Shown here: positions 58,781-64,000 of the stretch, piece after piece | Position numbering within the stretch: the first letter of the stretch is position 1 | Layout: every line of letters begins with the position of its first letter | NCBI GenBank assembly: GCA_035048495.1 | Contig: CM068546.1 | Span: 37,900,674 to 37,964,673, forward strand | Source of the DNA: Euptelea pleiosperma | Taxonomy: Eukaryota > Streptophyta > Magnoliopsida > Ranunculales > Eupteleaceae | Reading direction: 5' to 3' | DNA length: 64,000 nucleotides | The notes under the pieces: generated by a model | What the model was told of the DNA's origin: nothing | Databases searched by the model: none | The model's input: the letters and a program-made list of their open reading frames with translations, nothing else | Position numbers and translations under genes: made by a program

Positions 58781-59589
58781 CTTTCAAGTTTGAAACTTGA
58801 AGCTCTTACATTTGTGGGAATAAAGACAGAACGATGTATAGGAGCAAATGGAGGTGTAGTCATACTCACCACCATCAGGACTCATGGTATGGCACACGGA
58901 TGGATCAATCTAGACCATTGAATGATCGGCCTGGGAAAAGTAAAAAAACAAAAGGTAGGACCATGGTACGTCGTAGTATAGGTTGTCATTTTCCTATACC
59001 TCCATTCTATTTGGTCGAAGTGTGAGTTATTTATTTGACATCTGTCCTTGGAATAGCAAATGTCAAATCCTGATATAGTTATATCTGTCATCCAATCCCA
59101 TGTGATCGTCAGATAGTGGATATGACGAATCGAAGAGGTGTCCTGTTGATCGAATGGTCTAAAAAGGGACATCTCTCTTATCGACGGCCAACAAAGTAGA
59201 TTCTAACGTTTTATTTGTATAAGAATGCACGTGATAATTAGTTACTGAATAAAACTAGTGGTGATTGCTATCAATGGCAATGATGTCAGAGTCATGGTTG
59301 CCTCAGAAGTACTTCAGTACAATACCACCCCAACGTCAGCCCTTGGATGTAGAGATAATGCATCAGATAAAGTAAATGGATGACACGAAAGCCTTAAAGT
59401 ACCACCGGGACCATTACATCACTGTCCTTTCAATGAACATGTGGGAAATTGCCGACAAGAATTCCCTGATAAGCATTTATTTCTGAATCGATTTTATTGT
59501 ACGTCGTACGATACGAACCTACTACCTTCAGTTCCCAGTGCACGATTGCGTCACTTTTACTCGACGATGATAAAATATTTTCTGCCCCA
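58781..59589. other. gene-free stretch
   Basis: Open frames of up to 112 codons on either strand lack motifs. No RNA gene was recognised. Confidence 0.4.
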
Positions 59590-59775
59590 AAATGGGGGCC
59601 CACTGACCTTGTGGATGTTTGGCCCACCCGTTGGTGGATCCATATTGATTGGTGATCCAAAATCACCCTATTCAAATGCTCAAATCCAACGGTTAAAAAT
59701 ATCAACCAAGCCGATTTTTTGTGTGTAGGTCCATCGAGTATCTGTGGGCTCAAAAGATTGTGCCACATGGCATTT
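59590..59775. mobile_element. palindromic MITE family copy, short
   Basis: The left arm is GGGGGCCCACTGACCTTGTG and GGATGTTTGGCCCACCCG. The inner right side is CCGATTTTTTGTGTGTAGG, and the end is GTGGGCTCAAAAG, TGTGCCACATGGC. About half the usual interior is missing. Confidence 0.45.
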
Positions 59776-60232
59776 CAGGTTCCTCGCCAACTACGCAGCA
59801 TCTCAAAACTCGCTGCCTTCTTTTGAGTGGAGAGCCGCATAGTTCTACGGCGAAATGGGGAGAGCAAAAAATCGGCGTTAGAGTTAAAAAGAGTCAGCCT
59901 ACCCATGGATTACCTGACAAAAATATGTGTGGTTGAGGCTTTTGACAGTTGGATTTTATAGATCCACGGTGCACGAGGCACCAATTATTTGACCTTTTTG
60001 CAGGTGTTGCATAGAGGGTGGATCTCTTGAATCCGGTGGTCAATAGTCTCAACCGTATACGTTTTTGTCCGGTTACACGTGGGTAGCATTTTATTAGTTA
60101 GAAAATGTTCTAATTTCGCCAAGGTGCAGACCGTTAGATAATCTTCAAGATTGTTGCTGTTCATATCTCGAGGACGATCAGCTGCCTCAGCCTGACCCTA
60201 AAGAAGACTCCGGGATGATAGTATTAGTAATA
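59776..60232. other. gene-free stretch
   Basis: 59955-60045 has two tracts, GTTGGATTTTATAGATCCAC and GGATCTCTTGAATCCGGTGG, that mirror each other loosely and resemble 34780-34835. No gene was recognised. Confidence 0.35.
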
Positions 60233-60572
60233 GGCTCAGGCTCCAGCTACCGCCCTAAAATGACAGGCTCCACTTACAGGACACAATATGATCCACGTGG
60301 CACACTCTTAGAGGACTCGCCAATCCCTAATTGGACCTACAAACCCAAAAGTAGCCTTATTAGTGATTTATAGGCGTTGGATTGGACTTATTTTCATGGG
60401 TTGAGCTCAACTGTGGGAATTTACTAATCAGGCTGACTTTTGGTTCGTAGGTCCACTTAGGGATTGGTCAAACATCCATACGGTTAGAGTCCTCTGAGAG
60501 TGTGCAACGTGGCTCATAATGTGTCATGTAACCGGAGCCTGTCATTTTAGGGCGGTAACTGGAGCCTGACCC
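60233..60572. mobile_element. palindromic MITE with 9-bp target duplication and GGCTCAGGCTCC arms
   Basis: The 340-bp element begins GGCTCAGGCTCCAGCTACCG and ends CGGTAACTGGAGCCTGACCC. The flanks are TTAGTAATA (60224-60232) and ATAGTAATA (60573-60581), a 9-bp duplication with one difference. The core has CCACGTGGCACACTCTTAG and the usual right-hand complement. The interior left arm has lost the GACCGTATGG phrase that the right arm keeps. Confidence 0.8.
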
Positions 60573-60714
60573 ATAGTAATACTGCTCTTTTGGAAAGTAA
60601 CTAGCTTTGAATGTACTCCTAGGCTCCTAGCAACACTTTTACTGCGGGGTTCGTCTTCTCGAGGCCACGTACCTTAAAATAAGTCCCACCACCTTTTAAT
60701 CGGAATAAATCTTT

Positions 60715-61000
60715 GATGACGGTCGTACGTCATCAACAAGCCGCGTGGCACATTCCTAGAGACCATTGACCGTAAATATGGATGTTTGTCCATTCCTAAT
60801 TGGACGTCCAGACTCCAGAGCAAAAATCATCCTGAGTCCTTTTCAGGGGTTTATTCAAGATACTAAGATCCAAAGGTTGGAATTCACTAATCAAGGAGAT
60901 ATTTGTTTGTAGGTTCACTTAGGGATGGAGCAAAGCAAACATCCTACGGTTAGTTTTCTCTAAAAGTGTAACACGTGGCTCATATTAAGGTAACACTCGA
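60715..61000. mobile_element. palindromic MITE family copy, asymmetric
   Basis: The left side has CTTTGATGACGGTCGTACGTC, CCGCGTGGCACATTCCTAG and GACCGTAAATATGGATG. The right side has CAAACATCCTACGGTTAG, TCTAAAAGTGTAACACGTGG and CTCATATTAAGG. The right outer arm does not match the left, so it is partly lost. Confidence 0.6.
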
Positions 61001-61139
61001 GACGGGATTCACTTTTGCATGACATGTACCCCTAAAAGCTCTAACTCAATTTAAATTCTGACTCAGGTTACTTTTTTATCATGAGTTGAACATGGTTGAT
61101 ACGTGTCATACAAAACTGTTGTATCCGGTGCACCAAAAA

Positions 61140-61496
61140 GAGTAAAACTTCTGTCACAAGATGTTATGACCGAAGCTGGTCACAACCCACAATATGAGCC
61201 ACGTGGCACATTATTAGAGGGCGCTGACCGTATGGATGTTTAGCCAGTCCTTCGGTGGACCTGTAAACAAAAACTCAGCCTGATTAGTGATTTCTAAGCG
61301 ATTCGATTGAAGTTATTTTCATGGATTGATTTTAACGGTAGGAATTTGAGCATTATGTTGCGGATTTTTGGTTTATAGGTCCACCGACTGACTGGCCAAA
61401 CATCCATATGGTCAGAGCCCTCTAATAGTGTGCCATGTGACTTGTATTGTGGGTTGTGACCGATCACAACATCTTGTGACAGAAGAAGTTTTACTC
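61140..61496. mobile_element. palindromic MITE with 9-bp target duplication and TTCTGTCACAAGATG arms
   Basis: The 357-bp element begins GAGTAAAACTTCTGTCACAA and ends TTGTGACAGAAGAAGTTTTACTC (the last 20 bases are complementary apart from a 3-base insertion). It is flanked by CACCAAAAA (61131-61139) and CACCTAAAA (61497-61505), a 9-bp duplication with one difference. The core has GAGCCACGTGGCACATTATT and GACCGTATGGATGTTTAGCC. Confidence 0.8.
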
Positions 61497-61505
61497 CACC
61501 TAAAA

Positions 61506-61910
61506 TACATCCATTCTAATTATTAATGGACGAAGGATCTTCTTGCATGCTTCACGCTCAACCCAATATGTCTCAAAAATATCTCTGTTTTGTTTCTTTT
61601 GTGTTCTTTAAATTATGCACATAGAAGGGGGTTTTTGGTCTTTTTGGTGTAAAAGCACTTGTCATTCTACAGCTCACTTAATGCTTTCTCATATTAAAAT
61701 AATTAAAAATTCATTATTCTTAATATGATCATCTAATTCTTTAAATTGACAACATTACTTCTTTTATTTTTGAAATTTTTAATTGATAAGGGTGCTTTGG
61801 TCATTCAACATTTTCACATTTAAAATCAACTGTGAAAGCATTTATCGAATCTCAATGTCTCACTTAACTCTATCCCAAGAAAAAATTAGATGATGTTGTT
61901 GATGATGGAC
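61506..61910. other. gene-free stretch
   Basis: AT-rich spacer without recognisable genes or bounded elements. Confidence 0.4.
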
Positions 61911-61912
61911 TC

Positions 61913-62140
61913 ACAGTGTGAGCCACATGACACACTATTAGAGGTTACTGACCATATGGATGTTTAGTTTATCCCTAGATTGACTTATGTCACAAAAATT
62001 GGTGTGATTAGTGATATCTAACCTTTGAATTTGAGTGCCCCAAATACTGTTAGAAATCCACAGTTACAAATAAACCACGAAAAAGACTAATCCTGGATAG
62101 CAATTATTAATTTGGATGAATTTCGGTAACTAACTTACCC
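61913..62140. mobile_element. half of a palindromic MITE
   Basis: The left arm is GTGTGAGCCACATGACACAC, GACCATATGGATGTTTAG and the TGATTAGTGATATCTAACC phrase. The right side is reduced to AACAAATAAACCACGAAAAAG-like tracts. The right terminus is lacking. Confidence 0.45.
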
Positions 62141-62159
62141 AAATATTGCTAGAAAAAAT

Positions 62160-62201
62160 CCATGTGTAAGGTGCACGTGCAATACATGGGTGGCCCCCTA
62201 G
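62160..62201 (+). mobile_element. Helitron 3' terminus
   Basis: The sequence ends GGGTGGCCCCCTAG (62188-62201) followed by T. An imperfect hairpin, CATGTGTA pairing loosely with ATACATG around GTGCACGTGC, lies just upstream. The terminal phrase resembles the GGCCACCCACTAG ends at 38.15 kb. The 5' end was not located. Confidence 0.4.
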
Positions 62202-62840
62202 TATTGGTTACATACTCTGCACCTCTTTATTTACGGCGTACTCACTTTAAATTTATTACTTTTTTTTACTTTTTCAGTATGTATGTGGCACAAGGAGATG
62301 TGGGAGATGAAAAAGCTACCCAAACTCTAGAGTAGATGATCAAAATTCCTTTCAAAAGGTTCTTTCGTGTTTTAGTCTATGAAAAAGCCCATTTGAGTGA
62401 ACAAATTTCGAAAAGGGTATAGTTGCCATCATCCCCTAAGTGGTCGTCACACCTAGGTCCAAACCGTGGGATGCTCCTTGAGATTCACAAATAAAAATTC
62501 TAAGACCATCCAGATCTTAGGTAGAGCATTCTCCTCGGGATGTCAGTGACAAATATCATCTTCTCCAAGTCCAATTGTCGAAATTTGGGTAGTGTGAATT
62601 CCGATGAACATCAAGCTAGCCGAACACTAACAATGTGTTGTTACTTAGGATAGTGACGTAGCGAAAGTGTGAAGTTAATCACGAAAGTGAACTAAGAAGA
62701 AGAACACCATCTTCAACCAAAAAGAAACTTTGAATCCAAAAGGAGAAACATAATAAAATGTTTAAACAGTAAACTTCATTGATTTTTTCATCAAACTACA
62801 TCCCATCTTAAATAGGCCAAATCATTAAAGAAATTAGAAA
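62202..62840. other. gene-free stretch
   Basis: No gene, RNA or bounded transposon was recognised. Confidence 0.4.
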
Positions 62841-62842
62841 CC

Positions 62843-63075
62843 TACTGATCGTATCGATGTTTGGGCCATCGTGGGATATAGAATAAGGATATACAAATAA
62901 TAAGGATATACCCTAGGTAATAATCAAATTTCACGGTTAAAATTTAACCCATGAAAACGAATCAAGTCAAACACTTAGAAATCACTAATCAGGCTATTTT
63001 TGGTCTGTGGGTCCAACTAGGATTAGGTCAAACATCCATACGGTAAAATATCTAAAATGTATGCCACGTTCCTTA
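62843..63075. mobile_element. palindromic MITE family copy, eroded
   Basis: The left side has CTGATCGTATCGATGTTTGG. The right side has CACTAATCAGGCTATTTTTGG, GTCCAACTAGGATTAGGTC and AACATCCATACGGTAAAATA with TATGCCACG. The left arm is shortened. Confidence 0.5.
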
Positions 63076-64000
63076 TCTTGTGTTCCGTTGATATGATGGA
63101 AGTCTGTCAACAAAGTTCTACGCAGGCGTGGGATGGTGGGATGGTCTTCTTTAATTTACGTGATGTGAATTCCGATGACAATCCCACGATGTGACCTGAA
63201 AACTAAAAGCTGTAAGTCTGTGCAAATCATTTTAATGAAGTCCTGCTCATTGATCCAGATTCCGGACCATCCAATTGATTGGGCCACCCATCTCATCGAA
63301 GTGCCATTCAATTAAAAAAGAAAGGGTTCAGGCTCAACGGACACATACTTTCACACACAATTTCACAAAAATCGTCGGCCCCCAATATAAATTAGAAGTT
63401 TTGGAATAGGATGATTTTTTGTGATGATGGTCTCTATGGTGAAAAGATCACCCTCACAAAAATTCAAATCATTCTAATATTCACAACATGGTTTACAAGT
63501 TGAAGAATTTTGGACCGTCTATTTTTAACCGTTAACTTGAAACCTACATTTGATGGTGTTAGAAATTTCAGAATGGGCAGAATTTTTTGTAGGGTTGATA
63601 AAAAATCAGCCATTGATTTATCTTCCATGTGGGTACCCCAAAATTGCGAGTCCGCTGAGCCTGACCCTAAAAAATATAGCCACATGATAGAATAAGTGGA
63701 GGCTCAATTATGGACGGTGATTAAGACAATGATCAATAAGAAATAGTTGTTTAGATCATGAAGTTCACGTGTTTCCACAAATATGGATTGTTAAGATTAA
63801 GAGTGCATGCACCCAATGTCTGCTTCTTTAAACCATAGCTTGTCTTTTATGTGAGGTTACATGTCTTTGCTTCCATAGACGGCATCCCATATTATAGTCC
63901 ATCCACGTATCACGTGCCACTGTTCTTTTATTTATCCAAACCGGGAGGACCCACCACTTCCTCTGTTGTTTGGACTGTGCACTTCAGATTTGAAAAGTCT
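63076..64000. other. gene-free stretch to the window end
   Basis: 63395-63640 has mirrored tracts (TTTGGAATAGGATGATTTTT, TTAGAAATTTCAGAATGGGC) that resemble the interior of the 49.5-49.9 kb element. GCTGAGCCTGACCCTAAAAA near 63654 resembles a palindromic-MITE end. No gene was recognised. Confidence 0.35.

Noticed and set aside
59430..59768. 112- and 95-codon frames on opposite strands
   Set aside because: They overlap a palindromic MITE and have no motif. Long frames on both strands of an inverted repeat are expected by symmetry.

Overview
The window looks like nuclear DNA of a flowering plant. It has four intron-bearing plant genes with GT-AG introns in 64 kb. Between them lie long AT-rich spacers packed with short non-autonomous transposons, many CT/GA microsatellites and no operon-like structure. 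The low gene density fits a large woody-plant genome; a magnoliid-type lineage is only a guess.

Layout. 1-1.6 kb: a promoter-like stretch and a possible short spliced transcript. 2-3 kb: decayed MITE copies. 3.07 kb: a Helitron 3' end. 4.51-7.83 kb: a head-to-tail array of Helitron-like units. 7.8-16.3 kb: gene-free DNA with hAT-type MITEs, a probable SINE and palindromic MITEs. 16.37-18.0 kb: a MITE whose terminal arm has been amplified into a minisatellite that ends about 370 bp before a gibberellin 2-oxidase gene (18.37-20.89 kb, +). 21-27 kb: MITEs, a 100-bp Helitron and a (GA)n tract. 27.2-33.5 kb (-): a six-exon alkaline/neutral invertase with an organelle-type N-terminus and a LINE remnant in its largest intron. 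34-38.7 kb: five palindromic MITEs and a second Helitron array in the opposite orientation. 39.26-42.36 kb (-): a five-exon pectin methylesterase. 42.4-56.5 kb: gene-free, with nested MITEs, LTR-like fragments and local duplications. 56.57-58.12 kb (-): a three-exon subgroup 20-type R2R3-MYB. 58.4-64 kb: a cluster of the same palindromic MITEs.

The four genes are not an obvious pathway cluster. Their individual roles are gibberellin inactivation, sucrose cleavage in an organelle, cell-wall pectin de-esterification and stress- or development-linked transcription.

The most unusual content is in the repeats. One palindromic MITE family shares a core containing G-box sequences but carries different, internally matched outer arms in different copies. 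Several copies have 9-bp target duplications. There are also tandem Helitrons with exact CTAG/TC junctions, and a minisatellite derived from a transposon arm. Exon boundaries were set by hand from splice signals and reading-frame continuity, and repeat borders by visible inverted repeats and target duplications. No alignment or database search was possible.
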